A DNA stretch of 64,000 bases from Novipirellula aureliae (GCF_007860185.1 NZ_SJPY01000006.1:124845-188844); one strand, 5' to 3'; shown: positions 8,325 through 17,891, numbered from the stretch's first letter. Notes: generated from the sequence alone by a model not told the origin. Translations and numbers: made by a program.

Positions 8325-9203
8325 ATGCGTTTCACAAAAATGCACGGGGCGGGTAATGATTATGTTTATGTCAATTGCTTCTCCGAACCGTTGCCGACCG
8401 ACAACCTCCCCGAGCTAGCTCGCAAAATTTCGCACCGGCATTTCGGTGTCGGGGGCGATGGACTGATCCTGATCAGGCCCAGCGAGATTGCAGATGCCAG
8501 AATGCAGATGTTCAATGCCGACGGAAGTGAAAGTGAGATGTGCGGCAATGGGATTCGCTGTGTCGCAAAATATGTCTTTGACCATGCCATCGCTAGCAAA
8601 TCGAGTTTGCAAATCGAAACTGGTGCAGGCGTGTTGGACGTTTCCCTCTCGCTCGGTGACGATGGAAAGTGCCAATTGGTTTCTGTCGATATGGGATCAC
8701 CGTCATTGGAAGCGTCCGCGATTCCTACGACAATCAAAACGAGTGGCTCCGTGGTCGATCACGAAATCGATTTTGCAGGCCAAAGAGTCGCTGTGACATG
8801 CGTGTCGATGGGCAACCCGCACTGTGTCGTCTTTGTTCCCAAAGTGACCGATGAATGGGTGCTTGGACTCGGACCGGTAATCGAGACCGACCCTCGTTTC
8901 CCAAATCGAATCAATGTTGAATTCGTCGAGGTCCTATCGAAGAACGAGGTTCGCCAGCGGACTTGGGAGCGAGGCAGCGGAGAAACGTGGGCCTGTGGTA
9001 CCGGTGCGTCCGCGGTTTGCGTCGCAGGCGTCTTGACCGGTCGAACGAACCGTACGATCTTGAACCACTTGCTTGGCGGCGATTTAACACTTTCGTGGAA
9101 TGATGCCGATGGCCATGTCATGATGACCGGCGAAGCAACGGAAGTGTTCTCGGGAGAGTGGGAAGAATCGTCGACCGTCCAGCCTTCGGCGACTCTATCG
9201 TGA
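8325..9203 (+). CDS. dapF: diaminopimelate epimerase
   Basis: DapF interconverts LL- and meso-diaminopimelate in the cytoplasm, for lysine and peptidoglycan. The 292-residue protein opens with [14 protein letters not shown]. It carries both catalytic cysteines: Cys73 in [10 protein letters not shown] and Cys224 in [11 protein letters not shown]. The start at ATG 8325 is preceded by GGAGAG six bases upstream; an in-frame GTG at 8307 would add six residues but lacks that signal. The stop overlaps the xseA start. A diaminopimelate enzyme is of interest in a planctomycete because peptidoglycan was long thought absent from the group. Confidence 0.96.
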   Translation: MRFTKMHGAGNDYVYVNCFSEPLPTDNLPELARKISHRHFGVGGDGLILIRPSEIADARMQMFNADGSESEMCGNGIRCVAKYVFDHAIASKSSLQIETGAGVLDVSLSLGDDGKCQLVSVDMGSPSLEASAIPTTIKTSGSVVDHEIDFAGQRVAVTCVSMGNPHCVVFVPKVTDEWVLGLGPVIETDPRFPNRINVEFVEVLSKNEVRQRTWERGSGETWACGTGASAVCVAGVLTGRTNRTILNHLLGGDLTLSWNDADGHVMMTGEATEVFSGEWEESSTVQPSATLS

Positions 9204-10426
9204 GCGATGTACCGATGCAGCCAACTCGCAATGCGATTTCCGTTGCCGAGCTAACCGGACATATCAAGGCGGTCCTGGAACAAACCTTTCCATCGTTGTG
9301 GGTTTCAGCCGAGATTTCTGATATCGTGCGTCCCCGTAGCGGTCATTTGTATTTCACGTTGAAAGGGGACGGATCCCAAATTCGTGGAGTGATGTGGCGA
9401 ACGGCGGCGACTCGACGGAAGCATGAACTTGTCGAAGGACAAGAAGTCCTCTGCTTCGGCGATGTTGAAGTCTACCCACCGCGAGGGACCTATCAATTTG
9501 TGGTTCGAAAAATGGAACCACGCGGTGTTGGAGCATTGCAGTTGGCTTTCGAGCAATTGCAAGCCAAGCTGAACGGTGAGGGCTTGTTCGCCGCCGAAAG
9601 AAAGCGGCCAATTCCCTCATTGCCTCGGCGAATCGGCATCATAACGAGTCCATCGGGTGCGGCGGTTCGCGACTTCCTCAAAGCGTCGTCAAATCGCTAT
9701 CGAGGTAGCGAAATCGTCATCATCCCGTCGTTAGTCCAAGGCGAAGGAGCCGCAAAGTCGCTCGTCCATGCCATTGGACTTGCCCAGCGTTTGGTACCCA
9801 AGTTGGATGTCTTGGTTGTTTCAAGAGGCGGTGGCAGCATCGAAGACTTGTGGTGCTTCAATGAAGAACCGGTTGTGCGTGCCGTTGCGGCTTCGTCGAT
9901 TCCCACCGTGTCGGCGGTGGGCCATGAAATCGATGTGACGCTATGCGACTTGGCTGCTGACCTTCGAGCGTTGACGCCGACCGATGCTGCCACACGCGTG
10001 TTACCGGATGCACGCCTGATGCGCAGCGAGATATCCGATTTGCGTCACCGGCTTCACCAAGCGATTCGACAAACAATCTCGCGACGACAATTTGCCGTTT
10101 CTTCGTTGAAAGAACGTCCGATTCTCCGCAAGCCGATGGAGATCATACAGATGCGGTGGCGGATTCTCGACGAACTCGATGGACGCGCTCGACGCGCAGT
10201 GATCGGGAATTTGGATCGCTCCCGCGCGAAGACAGCAGAGATGGCCGCTGCACTCTCTGCCCTATCGCCGTTGTCTGTCCTTTCACGTGGCTACAGCGTC
10301 ACGCTCAATGCGAATCAAAAGCCAATCACGAACGCCGAAGAAATAGCTGAGGGTGACGTCATTGAAACCCGATTGAACCGGGGCAGGTTCAAAGCGATCG
10401 TGAGCGAGACAATACCGTCGGATTGA
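9200..10426 (+). CDS. xseA: exodeoxyribonuclease VII large subunit
   Basis: XseA with XseB degrades single-stranded DNA to acid-soluble oligonucleotides. The protein is about 408 residues, close to the family length. It has an N-terminal OB-fold (about 20-120, with [20 protein letters not shown]) and the exonuclease VII catalytic domain from about 130 ([16 protein letters not shown], then [16 protein letters not shown]). The best start is GTG at 9200, which overlaps the dapF stop as GTGA; ATG at 9215 is an alternative and an ATG-type start at 9158 would overlap dapF by 46 bases. No xseB is visible next to it. Confidence 0.94.
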   Translation: MSDVPMQPTRNAISVAELTGHIKAVLEQTFPSLWVSAEISDIVRPRSGHLYFTLKGDGSQIRGVMWRTAATRRKHELVEGQEVLCFGDVEVYPPRGTYQFVVRKMEPRGVGALQLAFEQLQAKLNGEGLFAAERKRPIPSLPRRIGIITSPSGAAVRDFLKASSNRYRGSEIVIIPSLVQGEGAAKSLVHAIGLAQRLVPKLDVLVVSRGGGSIEDLWCFNEEPVVRAVAASSIPTVSAVGHEIDVTLCDLAADLRALTPTDAATRVLPDARLMRSEISDLRHRLHQAIRQTISRRQFAVSSLKERPILRKPMEIIQMRWRILDELDGRARRAVIGNLDRSRAKTAEMAAALSALSPLSVLSRGYSVTLNANQKPITNAEEIAEGDVIETRLNRGRFKAIVSETIPSD

Positions 10427-10583
10427 GAGTCCGATTGCGATAGAAATTCAAGAACACTCGCAACTCCAGTGTTCAATCCTGGCAGCCGGCGTTGGAGTCG
10501 ACTAGATATGTTTGGCGTGTGGATTCCTTGAAACCTTCCATGATCCGGTTGGTCTCTTGCTCGCTAAATCGAAAACGAATTGA

Positions 10584-10861
10584 ATGATGAAGCGTTTGCT
10601 TGTGTCGCTGATGATCGCGTTGGGCACCACCGTCGCCGTGCTCGCGCCGAACATCGATCGTGTGGCCGCCAGCGGGATGCGTTTTCCAACGGATAGATGA
10701 CCGGATGTGTGTGTTCGCCCTCGCGCGCCGGGCTGATGACTGGTCGCTACCAAGAACGCTTTGGATTCGATAACAACCTGCCTCCCGGAACCAAGAGTGG
10801 GCGGGCGATCGATGAGACTTTCGGCACGATGTATCTGAAGGAGGGGGGATACTCCTACTGA
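10584..10861 (+). pseudogene. sulfatase N-terminal remnant
   Basis: The first open piece (10584-10700) is a signal peptide that runs straight into PNIDRVAASGMRFP, so the segment with the first metal ligands is deleted. After a frame change, a second piece from 10697 reads [20 protein letters not shown]. This holds the C-x-P-S-R formylglycine motif of class I sulfatases. It continues to a stop at 10859, where a typical sulfatase would go on for several hundred residues. The fragment therefore holds only parts of the first 100 or so residues and cannot be active. The right end abuts a transposase remnant. Confidence 0.85.
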
Positions 10862-10977
10862 ATTCGCCCGAAGGCCTCGTAGTCAGCATCTTTGTAAAAG
10901 ATCTCCGCCTTAAGATTGCCACGGTTAAGGACGTGGCAGATTCCGCTAGCGTCATCAGCACGGGGTGGTCTGGGCAT
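10855..10977 (-). pseudogene. REP-associated tyrosine transposase (RAYT) N-terminal remnant
   Basis: Read on the minus strand from ATG at 10977, 40 codons give MPRPPRADDASG, then HVLNRGNLKAEIFYKDADYE, then AFGRIQ and a stop. This matches the N-terminus of IS200-like RAYT proteins, including the YHVLNRGN-type block. The remaining part, with the HUH and catalytic Tyr, is missing; the reading is cut where the sulfatase remnant begins. RAYTs are linked to spread of REP palindromes, which are present elsewhere in this window. Confidence in the family is good; activity is excluded by truncation. Confidence 0.8.
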
Positions 10978-11069
10978 TTCGTTGGCTCCGTAACGTCAAC
11001 GCGGTACGCTAACGCAACCAACGAACCGGCCAAAGAGGCCTGGCCCTTTATCGTTTTTCTTCCCGGCGG

Positions 11070-11252
11070 TTAAAAACCTTCACCGTCAAAACTCTCCGCC
11101 GCATTTGCACGGTTGGTCGCTTCCACAACGTCAGGATTTTCTTCAAGAAAATTAGTGATCTCATCGGGAGACGGCGCCGGATCATTGCCTCCTCCACATC
11201 CTGCTGCAGTAAAAAATAACATAGCCAGTAAAACGGCACTAATCGATTTCAT
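11070..11252 (-). CDS. small lipoprotein accompanying the DUF1559 gene
   Basis: The 60-residue precursor has a signal peptide with lipobox FFTAAGC at about residues 14-20, so the mature acidic peptide has only about 41 residues. Planctomycetes often carry a very small Cys-Gly-Gly-Gly lipoprotein right after a DUF1559 gene, and this one follows the DUF1559 gene by 159 bases on the same strand. No function is known for these partners. The gap holds an 18-bp duplication and a perfect hairpin, so expression may be partly separate. Confidence 0.8.
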   Translation of the reverse strand: MKSISAVLLAMLFFTAAGCGGGNDPAPSPDEITNFLEENPDVVEATNRANAAESFDGEGF

Positions 11253-11262
11253 GATTTCTCAA

Positions 11263-11298
11263 TGTCTATTGAAAGTGAGGTGTCTATTGAAAGTGAGG
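11263..11298 (-). repeat. 18-bp exact tandem duplication before the small lipoprotein
   Basis: TGTCTATTGAAAGTGAGG occurs twice head to tail, ten bases upstream of the lipoprotein ATG (on the minus strand). It changes spacing between the start codon and any promoter upstream. Confidence 0.9.
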
Positions 11299-11339
11299 TG
11301 AATGATGACTAACAAAAACGAGCTTCCCTAAGCAGCCAG

Positions 11340-11372
11340 GGCGTCTCTCTATCTGGAAGCTAGAGAGACGCC
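11340..11372 (-). terminator. perfect 12-bp hairpin after the DUF1559 gene
   Basis: GGCGTCTCTCTA (11340-11351) pairs with TAGAGAGACGCC (11361-11372) over a nine-base loop. It lies between the DUF1559 stop and the small lipoprotein start. There is no clear T tract, so it may reduce readthrough or protect the mRNA end rather than fully terminate. Confidence 0.6.
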
Positions 11373-11411
11373 AGGCCACAAAGATGGATTGGGAGGAACT
11401 CCAGGACGACT

Positions 11412-12641
11412 TTAAAACGCTTCGCCGATGACTTCGCCGCTTGCCCTCGTCCCGAGCCGTCCCCATAAACCGAAGGGGCTAGGGCTGCCGGCGGCTAGCC
11501 CGTCGCCAACGACTTCTGCCAACGGATTACCTGCGTCGATCGAATCGGTAATAAACTTAACGGCTCCGTCACCCATCAAAACATGGCATCCACCTTGGTG
11601 TCGGCTTGCGGCAGGCAATACCCCCGCACCTAACCTGCCCCTGGACAAACAGATCTCCGTGTTTGGCGGCAAAATGGTTGTAAACGCGGTGTAGGCAGGA
11701 AGTCCTGCAGCCCATTTCATGCCTCGGTTAATCTCTCCTCCGCCAAAATCGGTGACGGTCCCTCCACTGAAATCCCAATACTGGGGTCGTTCCGTATCGA
11801 TCGCTTGCCGACACCAGGTCGACCTCAAGCCATCCGTTAGACCGGTGGTAAGGTTCGCTCCATCTCGTCGGCCTGCGGGACCAGCACCATTTCCAGCAAA
11901 GTGCGATCGTTTGTCCATGTCGCCAAGGTCCGTGAGGATCTCGCCCATGCAAATGGTGTTCGATAATCCGTCCGTCACACCTCGGAAACTCACTGCCACC
12001 CGTGGTACATAGAAACCGCGTTGATTACTTTTCAACTTCCCGACGTCTTCGTCCTCAACGCCATCTCGACCAATGAGGCTACCATCACCTTCATCGTAAG
12101 AGTCCCCAACGCACGCAGCGTAATTCGTGCGTCCCTGTGCTGGCAAGCCAATGCCTGGGTCACTCGGACAACGGAGAGTCGAAAGGGTAGTCAAAAATGG
12201 ATCATAGCCTCCGATCGCTGCGTGATCTGTCAACGAAAGGTCCACCATTGGCCCCATCGGTGGCATGATTCCCGTGGGGGAATCGAACGGATTGGAAAGT
12301 TGTTCCCAAACCGCTTGCTGCTCCATGAACGGAGTGAGTCCGGGCAGGTGGCTCAACCAATTCAAATTGTTGGCGGTTGGGCCTGATCTGCTTTCGCCGG
12401 AATTAAGTTGGTAGGTGCCCCCCATGTACTTGCCAGCCTGATTGAACGCACTGTGGTAATTATGCACCGCCAGTCCAATCTGCTTGAAATTATTGCTGCA
12501 GCTCATCCGACGGGCCGCTTCACGAGCAGCCTGAACCGCCGGCAGCAGAAGGCCCACTAAAACGCCAATGATGGCAATTACGACTAGAAGCTCCACTAAC
12601 GTGAAACCGCGTTGAACTCTCGACTCTCTCATAACAGACAA
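11412..12641 (-). CDS. DUF1559 pseudopilin-like protein
   Basis: The 409-residue protein starts with a short basic leader and the type IV pilin cleavage/methylation motif GFTLVELLVVIAIIGVLVGL at about 12-31. The DUF1559 signature LLPAVQAAREAARRMSCSNN follows. The rest is a large beta-rich exported domain ending with the MGDGAVKFITDSID segment typical of the family. These proteins are greatly expanded in planctomycetes; a role as surface or secretion-system pseudopilins is inferred from the N-terminus. The upstream region carries a 15-bp triple repeat. Confidence 0.93.
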   Translation of the reverse strand: MSVMRESRVQRGFTLVELLVVIAIIGVLVGLLLPAVQAAREAARRMSCSNNFKQIGLAVHNYHSAFNQAGKYMGGTYQLNSGESRSGPTANNLNWLSHLPGLTPFMEQQAVWEQLSNPFDSPTGIMPPMGPMVDLSLTDHAAIGGYDPFLTTLSTLRCPSDPGIGLPAQGRTNYAACVGDSYDEGDGSLIGRDGVEDEDVGKLKSNQRGFYVPRVAVSFRGVTDGLSNTICMGEILTDLGDMDKRSHFAGNGAGPAGRRDGANLTTGLTDGLRSTWCRQAIDTERPQYWDFSGGTVTDFGGGEINRGMKWAAGLPAYTAFTTILPPNTEICLSRGRLGAGVLPAASRHQGGCHVLMGDGAVKFITDSIDAGNPLAEVVGDGLAAGSPSPFGLWGRLGTRASGEVIGEAF

Positions 12642-13009
12642 CCTATTAAATACAGGAAACTAAAATACAGGAAACTAAAATACTGGTAACTTAGATAACG
12701 GAAACAAAACGGGAGAAAGACACGATTGTGTTTCTCTCAGGACAACTTTTCCAAAAAGCCCCGACGGAACTTGTCCGACCCATGGGGGCAATGTCTACAA
12801 ACACGCGAATCTAAACATTGTTTGTAAAAAAAAACAAAAATATCACGGTTGGCGTGTATTGGTTCAGCGTGAAATGGAATCGAGGCTGGCCATTGCCATT
12901 CTCACAATGAGCGAGTCCCCAATTCCTGTACCACCAACTAAGCTACTTTTTGGATTCATTTTGGGGTAAGCTACGGTCGTTCACTGTCGCAGAATCAAAA
13001 GAGTGATTC
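12642..13009. other. intergenic region with AT-rich leader
   Basis: This is the likely promoter region of the DUF1559 gene on the minus strand. It contains the 15-bp repeat at 12648-12692 and an AT-rich stretch around 12815-12845. No convincing open frame is present. The right end leads into an insertion-sequence remnant. Confidence 0.5.
12648..12692. repeat. 15-bp tandem repeat upstream of the DUF1559 gene
   Basis: AAATACAGGAAACTA occurs twice exactly and a third time with three changes. It starts six bases upstream of the gene, within its untranslated leader. Confidence 0.85.
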
Positions 13010-13159
13010 ATGACGAAGTAGCGAAAGACGATTGGAGCCAAGCAGAAGGCCAAGTTGGCTCTGGAGGCGATCAAGGAGCAAAGCACAGTTCGTGAGTTGT
13101 CGACCAAGGACACGATTTTTTGTGACTCACAGAAAATCACATACCCCAAAAGAGAATAG
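13010..13159 (+). pseudogene. IS3-family OrfA transposase remnant
   Basis: From ATG 13010 the reading is MTK, a TAG stop, then RKTIGAKQKAKLALEAIKEQ and STVRELSTKD. That is the helix-turn-helix N-terminus of IS3-family OrfA (compare the usual FKAKVALEALKEQSTVAELA pattern). After about 33 codons the similarity is lost. An internal stop and loss of the rest, including OrfB, make it a dead fragment. It ends 12 bases before the next gene, which may therefore have acquired its upstream region by insertion. Confidence 0.8.
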
Positions 13160-13171
13160 AGAGATTAGACA

Positions 13172-14209
13172 ATGCCTCAATCCCGTGAAATGAACCGCCG
13201 TATCGTATTGGACTCACGGCCTCATGGAGCCCCCACGCCAGACAACTTTCGACTTGAAACCACTCGCTTGCCGAAACCTACCGAAGGGCAAGTTCTGCTA
13301 CGAACGGTCTATCTTTCGCTTGACCCTTACATGCGTGGGCGTATGAGTGACGCTCCTTCCTATGCACCGCCGGTTGAAATTGGTGAGGTGATGGTCGGCG
13401 GTACGGTTTGTCGAGTCGAGCAATCAATGCATCCCGATTTTGAACAGGGTGATTGGGTGCTGGGCTACACGGGATGGCAAGACTATGCCGTGTCCGATGG
13501 GAAGGAACTGATACCGTTGGGTCAGGAACTAGAACATCCGTCAAGATCACTAGGCGTGCTTGGAATGCCAGGCTTCACGGCCTACATGGGGCTGCTTGAT
13601 ATTGGTCAACCGAAACCGGGTGAGACCGTTGTTGTCGCTGCCGCAACCGGGGCGGTCGGTTCCGTCGTCGGACAAATAGCCAAATTGAAAGGCTGTCGCG
13701 TTGTCGGAATCGCAGGCGGACCCACGAAGTGCGAGGCGGGAATTGAGACGTTTGGCTTTGACCGATGCATCGATCACTATGCACCGGACTTTGTCAAGCA
13801 ACTCGCTGACGCGTGCCCGCAGGGGATCGACGTGTACTTTGAGAGTGTTGGCGGAAAAGTGTTCGATGCAGTGCTTCCACTTCTTAACGTCAAGGCTCGT
13901 ATTCCTGTTTGCGGATTGATCGCACACTACAATGACACCCAATTACCCGATGGGCCAGACCGGTTGCCGTTGTTGATGCAAACGATGTTAGTACGACGTA
14001 TTAAGGCACAAGGCTTCATCATTTTCGATGACTACGGCTCCCGCTATGGAGAGTTCCTCTCAGAGATGACACCTTGGGTCGCCGAAGGAAAAGTCAAGTT
14101 CATCGAAGACGTTGTCGAAGAACTTGAGAATGCTCCGAGTTCGTTCATCGGCCTACTCGAAGGCAAAAACTTTGGAAAACTTGTCGTTCACGTTGGCGAA
14201 GATTGCTAA
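13172..14209 (+). CDS. NADP-dependent MDR oxidoreductase (CurA/PTGR-like, zinc-free)
   Basis: The 345-residue protein belongs to the medium-chain dehydrogenase/reductase superfamily, the leukotriene B4 dehydrogenase / CurA / YncB branch. It has YLSLDPYMRGRMSDAPSYAP near the N-terminus and the nucleotide-binding glycine motif AATGAVGSVVGQIAKLKGCR at about 152-171. It lacks the cysteine set of zinc-dependent members. Such enzymes reduce activated C=C bonds of enones with NADPH in the cytoplasm. The substrate cannot be told from sequence. A stand-alone gene with a purine-rich leader (GAGAATAGAGAGATTAG) before the ATG. Confidence 0.92.
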   Translation: MPQSREMNRRIVLDSRPHGAPTPDNFRLETTRLPKPTEGQVLLRTVYLSLDPYMRGRMSDAPSYAPPVEIGEVMVGGTVCRVEQSMHPDFEQGDWVLGYTGWQDYAVSDGKELIPLGQELEHPSRSLGVLGMPGFTAYMGLLDIGQPKPGETVVVAAATGAVGSVVGQIAKLKGCRVVGIAGGPTKCEAGIETFGFDRCIDHYAPDFVKQLADACPQGIDVYFESVGGKVFDAVLPLLNVKARIPVCGLIAHYNDTQLPDGPDRLPLLMQTMLVRRIKAQGFIIFDDYGSRYGEFLSEMTPWVAEGKVKFIEDVVEELENAPSSFIGLLEGKNFGKLVVHVGEDC

Positions 14210-14332
14210 GAGCTCCATGGCAACGAAGACAGCGTCGGCGTCGAAATCTCCGAGTTCAAGAATGCCGAAAATCGAGAAAACCATTTCGACGATTGGAATA
14301 CGGGCTCAGCCGTAACCACACCTTATAAACCG

Positions 14333-15830
14333 GATGACGCCAGCAACTCCTCGAAGCCGTCGTCGCTAACGTCACGACCGCCTATAAACTCCGTGCCTTC
14401 GTGCCTCTGTGAGAGCCCCGCCGCCCGGCAATGAATCTCTCACAGAGGCACGGAGTCACAGAGATAGACAAGAGACCATGGAAAAACATCGTGTCGCCTA
14501 GAAATATTCGCCACCGATTGGAGGCGTGCGGCGCGAAACCAAAGGTGATACGCGATCCGCATGAATCGAGCCTCGTGGTGCGTGCCTCGTGCACGCACCC
14601 AGGGAGAACGCATCGACGATGATCCTCTTGAAACGGTCTTCGAACGAATGTCTTTCAGGTTGCCTCGAAGGTTCGAGTCAAAATAATGGTCGGCAACGTC
14701 GTCTGGCGTGATGCCGCGAGCGTCCATCACTTTCGGAATCCGGCTCGTCGAAGTCGTCGGATGTGGTTCGTTGTCGATGATCAGCACGTCGCCCCATTCG
14801 GTGTCGAATCGACCGAGCCACGGCCGGCCTTCGGCCTCTTTGCTCGGTGCCGACGATGGGCCGATTCGTGAACGTCATCCATCAATTCTCGACCGACGTC
14901 CCATTGTTTTCAGGCCGGAGGCCGACATATCTTTGCCGGTGGTGTAAGCCACCGAATCCAAGGCGTTTAGGTCGCCGCAAGGCCGGAGGCCGACACATCG
15001 ATCGCGGGTGTGTCGCCCTCCGGGCTAGTGGTTCGGTTGTCATCCGCTGCCGGTGGCTCACGCAACCGGCAAGGATGTTTCGGCCTCCGGCCTGTGGGGC
15101 GATGGTGCAACGATCCACGGATCGAAGGGCCACGCCACCGGCAAGAATGTTTCGGCCTCCGGGCTAGCTCTGCTGAGGAGCAACTTGCTTAGGGACAACG
15201 GGGTCAGGGAGGGAAGAATGTCTTGCTTGGCTTTGATAAAACGGCTTGTTTTGCCGAGGTTTATTTTTGAACGTCCGATTGCCGATGCACCGAAAACATC
15301 CTTTTTGCACCTCGGTGCCTGAAAAACCTACCCTTCGGTACTTGGGATGGATGAATCAAACCACGGATTCTTCGGTGGAGCCAATAAACAATTGCATCCC
15401 TGGGTGATGGTTGTCAGGCGATTCGCTCGTCCAATTATCGACGGCGCTTCGGAAGCACTCAATGCCAAGCTCAAATTCATCGTACACCTTCCCAATATCG
15501 CCCTTTAGAAACAGCGTCAGCGTAGCGAGCAATTTCTCACTGTCGGAATCAACTCGTTCTCGCACGTCTGATTTGTTTTTGATCCACTGATCGTCCAGGT
15601 CCTTTAGCGCTTGACTGAACGTCTTAATGCGGTCACGCAAGTTGTCGTTGAGTTTAAAGCAAAGTCTGCTATCCATCCGATCGACAAAGCGCAAACGATC
15701 TCCCATTTGAGATTAATGGGTCTGCAAGTTGGGCTGCTGATCAATTTCCATGAAGTGAAGTTGATCGACTGGCTCAAGGCGCTTTCCGGCGGTGCCGACA
15801 AGATCGCGGGCCATGATCCCCATGGTCTTC
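14333..15830. repeat. 1.5-kb tandem duplication, copy 1
   Basis: The unit begins GATGACGCCAGCAACTCCTC and recurs at 15831 and 17327 (spacing 1498 and 1496 bases). Copies differ by scattered substitutions and single-base indels. Each starts with a 15-bp perfect inverted repeat, GTGCCTCTGTGAGAG ... CTCTCACAGAGGCAC (14401-14415 with 14437-14451 here). Next come several GGCCGGAGGCCGACA-type short palindromes, a 63-bp dispersed element (15320-15382) and a minus-strand open frame. This copy has a TAA inside that frame. Confidence 0.92.
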
Positions 15831-15940
15831 GATGACGCCAGCAACTCCTCGAAGCCGTCGTCGCTAACGTCACGACCGCCTAAAACTCCGTGCCTTCGTG
15901 CCTCTGTGAGAGCCCCGCCGTCCGGCAATGAGTCTCTCAC
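15356..15940 (-). pseudogene. hypothetical protein, copy 1, interrupted by a stop
   Basis: This is the equivalent of the 194-codon frame at 16852-17436. Here a single base change turns the codon after QTH into TAA at about 15710-15712, splitting it into a 75-codon and a 116-codon piece (the latter begins MGDRLRFVDRMDSRLCF). No known family is recognised. The downstream part is helical and charged. The two duplicates diverging by a stop suggests no selection on at least this copy. Confidence 0.45.
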
Positions 15941-17326
15941 AGAGGCACAGAGTCACAGAGATAGACAAGAGACCATGGAAAAAAATCGTGTCGCCTAGAA
16001 ATATTCGCCACCGATTGGAGGCGTGCGGCGCGAAACCAGAGGTGATACGCGATCCGCATGAAACGGGCCTCGTGGTGCGTGCCTCGTGCACGCACCCAGG
16101 GAGAACGCATCGATGATGATCCTCTTGAAACGGTCTTCGAACGAATGTCTTTCAGGTTGCCTCGAAGGTTCGAGACAAAATAATGGTCGGCAACGTCGGC
16201 TGGCGTGATGCCGCGAGCGTCCATCACTTTCGGAATCCGGTTCGTCGAAGTCGTCGGATGTGGTTCGTTGTCGATGATCAGCACGTCGCCCCATTCGGTG
16301 TCGAATCGACCGAGCCACGGCCGGCCTTCGGCCTCTTTGCTCGGTGCCGACGATGGGCCGATTCGTGAACGTCATCCATCACTTCTCGACCGACGTCCCA
16401 TTGTTTTCAGGCCGGAGGCCGACATATCTTTGCCGGTGGTGTAAGCCACCGAATCCAAGGCGTTTAGGTCGCCGCAAGGCCGGAGGCCGACACATCGATC
16501 GCGGGTGTGTCGCCCTCCGGGCTTGTGGTTCGGTTGTGATCCGCTGCCGGTGGCTCACGCAACCGGCAAGGATGTTTCGGCCTCCGGCCTGTGGGGCGAT
16601 AGTGCAACGATCCACGGATCGAAGGGCCACGCCACCGGCAAGAATGTTTCGGCCTGCGGCCTAGCTCTGCTGAGGAGCAACTTGCTTAGGGACAACGGGG
16701 TCAGGGAGAGAAGAATGTCTTGCTTGGCTTTGATAAAACGGCTTGTTTTGCCGAGGTTTATTTTGAACGTCCGATTGCCGATGCACCGAAAACATCCTTT
16801 TTGCACTGCGGTGCCTGAAAAACCTACCCTTCGGTACTTGGGATGGATGAATCAAACCACGGATTCTTCGGTGGAGCCAAAAAACAATTGCATCCCTGGG
16901 TGATGGTTGTCAGGCGATTCGCTCGTCCAATTATCGACGGCGCTTCGGAAGCACTCAATGCCAAGCTCAAATTCATCGTACACCTTCCCAATATCGCCCT
17001 TCAGAAACAGCGTCAGCGTAGCGAGCAATTTCTCACTGTCGGAATCAACTCGTTCTTGCACGTCTGATTTGTTTTCGATCCACTGATCGTCCAGGTCCTT
17101 TAACGCTTGACTGAACGTCTTAATGCGGTCACGCAAGTTGTCGTTGAGCTTAAAGCAAAGTCTGCTATCCATCCGATCGACAAAGCGCAAACGATCTCCC
17201 ATTTGAGATTGATGGGTCTGCAAGTTGGTCTGCTGATCAATTTCCATGAAGTGAAGCTGATCGACGGGCTCAAATCGCTCTCCGGCGGTGCCGACAAGAT
17301 CGCGGGCCATGATCCCCATGGTCTTC
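15831..17326. repeat. 1.5-kb tandem duplication, copy 2
   Basis: Second copy of the unit at 14333. It keeps the inverted repeat at 15898-15912 / 15934-15948, the GGCCGGAGGCCGACA palindromes, the 63-bp dispersed element (16816-16878) and the minus-strand frame, here without the internal stop. Differences include one T lost from a T run near 16760. Confidence 0.92.
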
Positions 17327-17436
17327 GATGACGCCAGCAACTCCTCGAAGCCGTCGTCGCTAACGTCACGACCGCCTAAAACTCCGTGCCTTCGTGCCTC
17401 TGTGAGAGCCCCGCCGCCCGGCAATGAATCTCTCAC
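16852..17436 (-). CDS. hypothetical protein encoded in the 1.5-kb repeat
   Basis: The frame is 194 codons, open across the copy 2 / copy 3 border. The first 39 codons come from the inverted-repeat region and look non-coding, so ATG at 17319 (MGIMARDLVGTAG) or 17202 (MGDRLRFVDR) are likelier starts. The body is charged and probably alpha-helical (SDSEKLLATLTLFLKGDIG). Its last residues lie in the 63-bp dispersed repeat. No family is recognised. It may not be a real gene, but it stays open in one of two copies. Confidence 0.35.
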   Translation of the reverse strand: MRDSLPGGGALTEARRHGVLGGRDVSDDGFEELLASSKTMGIMARDLVGTAGERFEPVDQLHFMEIDQQTNLQTHQSQMGDRLRFVDRMDSRLCFKLNDNLRDRIKTFSQALKDLDDQWIENKSDVQERVDSDSEKLLATLTLFLKGDIGKVYDEFELGIECFRSAVDNWTSESPDNHHPGMQLFFGSTEESVV

Positions 17437-17690
17437 AGAGGCACGGAGTCACAGAGATAGACAAGAGACCATGGAAAAAATGGTGTCGCCTAGAAATATT
17501 CGCCACCGATTGGAGGCGTGCGGCGCGAAACCAGAGGTGATACGCGATCCGCATGAAACGGGCCTCGTGGTGCGTGCCTCGTGCACGCACCCAGGGAGAA
17601 CGCATCGATGATGATCCTCTTGAAACGGTCTTCGAACGAATGTCTTTCAGGTTGCCTCGAAGGTTCGAGTCAAAATAATGGTCGGCAACG
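17327..17690. repeat. 1.5-kb tandem duplication, partial copy 3
   Basis: The first 364 bases of the unit recur, including the inverted repeat at 17394-17408 / 17430-17444. Identity ends abruptly after GGTCGGCAACG at about 17690, which marks the right edge of the duplication. The remaining 200 bases to the next gene hold only a hairpin. Confidence 0.9.
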
Positions 17691-17773
17691 ACGTCGTTTG
17701 CCCGCGTTTCTTCGAGCGTTTGAAATTCGATCACATCTGATTCTCGTTTCGTACCAGGGGGGAACGCGGATCA

Positions 17774-17803
17774 CTGGGGCAAGATGCCCCAGCCACTTTT
17801 TTT
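17774..17803 (+). terminator. plus-strand intrinsic terminator
   Basis: CTGGGGC (17774-17780) pairs with GCCCCAG (17786-17792) over AAGAT, followed by CCAC and seven T (17797-17803). Orientation is plus, so it would stop transcription from the repeat region before it runs antisense into the minus-strand operon. Confidence 0.6.
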
Positions 17804-17891
17804 GCAAGCCTAAAATCAAGCGGTGACAACGCATTCGAGTCAAGTTGCGGATGCGCAGTCCAATGTAGTTCCGATCAGACACCCCATCGAA

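Noticed and set aside
10473-11033. 186-codon minus-strand gene
   Set aside because: The frame crosses the sulfatase remnant and repeats no known protein; a different minus-strand frame there clearly encodes the RAYT piece.
14440-14787. 115-codon minus-strand protein repeated at 15937
   Set aside because: It is open in copies 1 and 2 but its end lies in the inverted repeat and no domain is seen; treated as part of the repeat unit.
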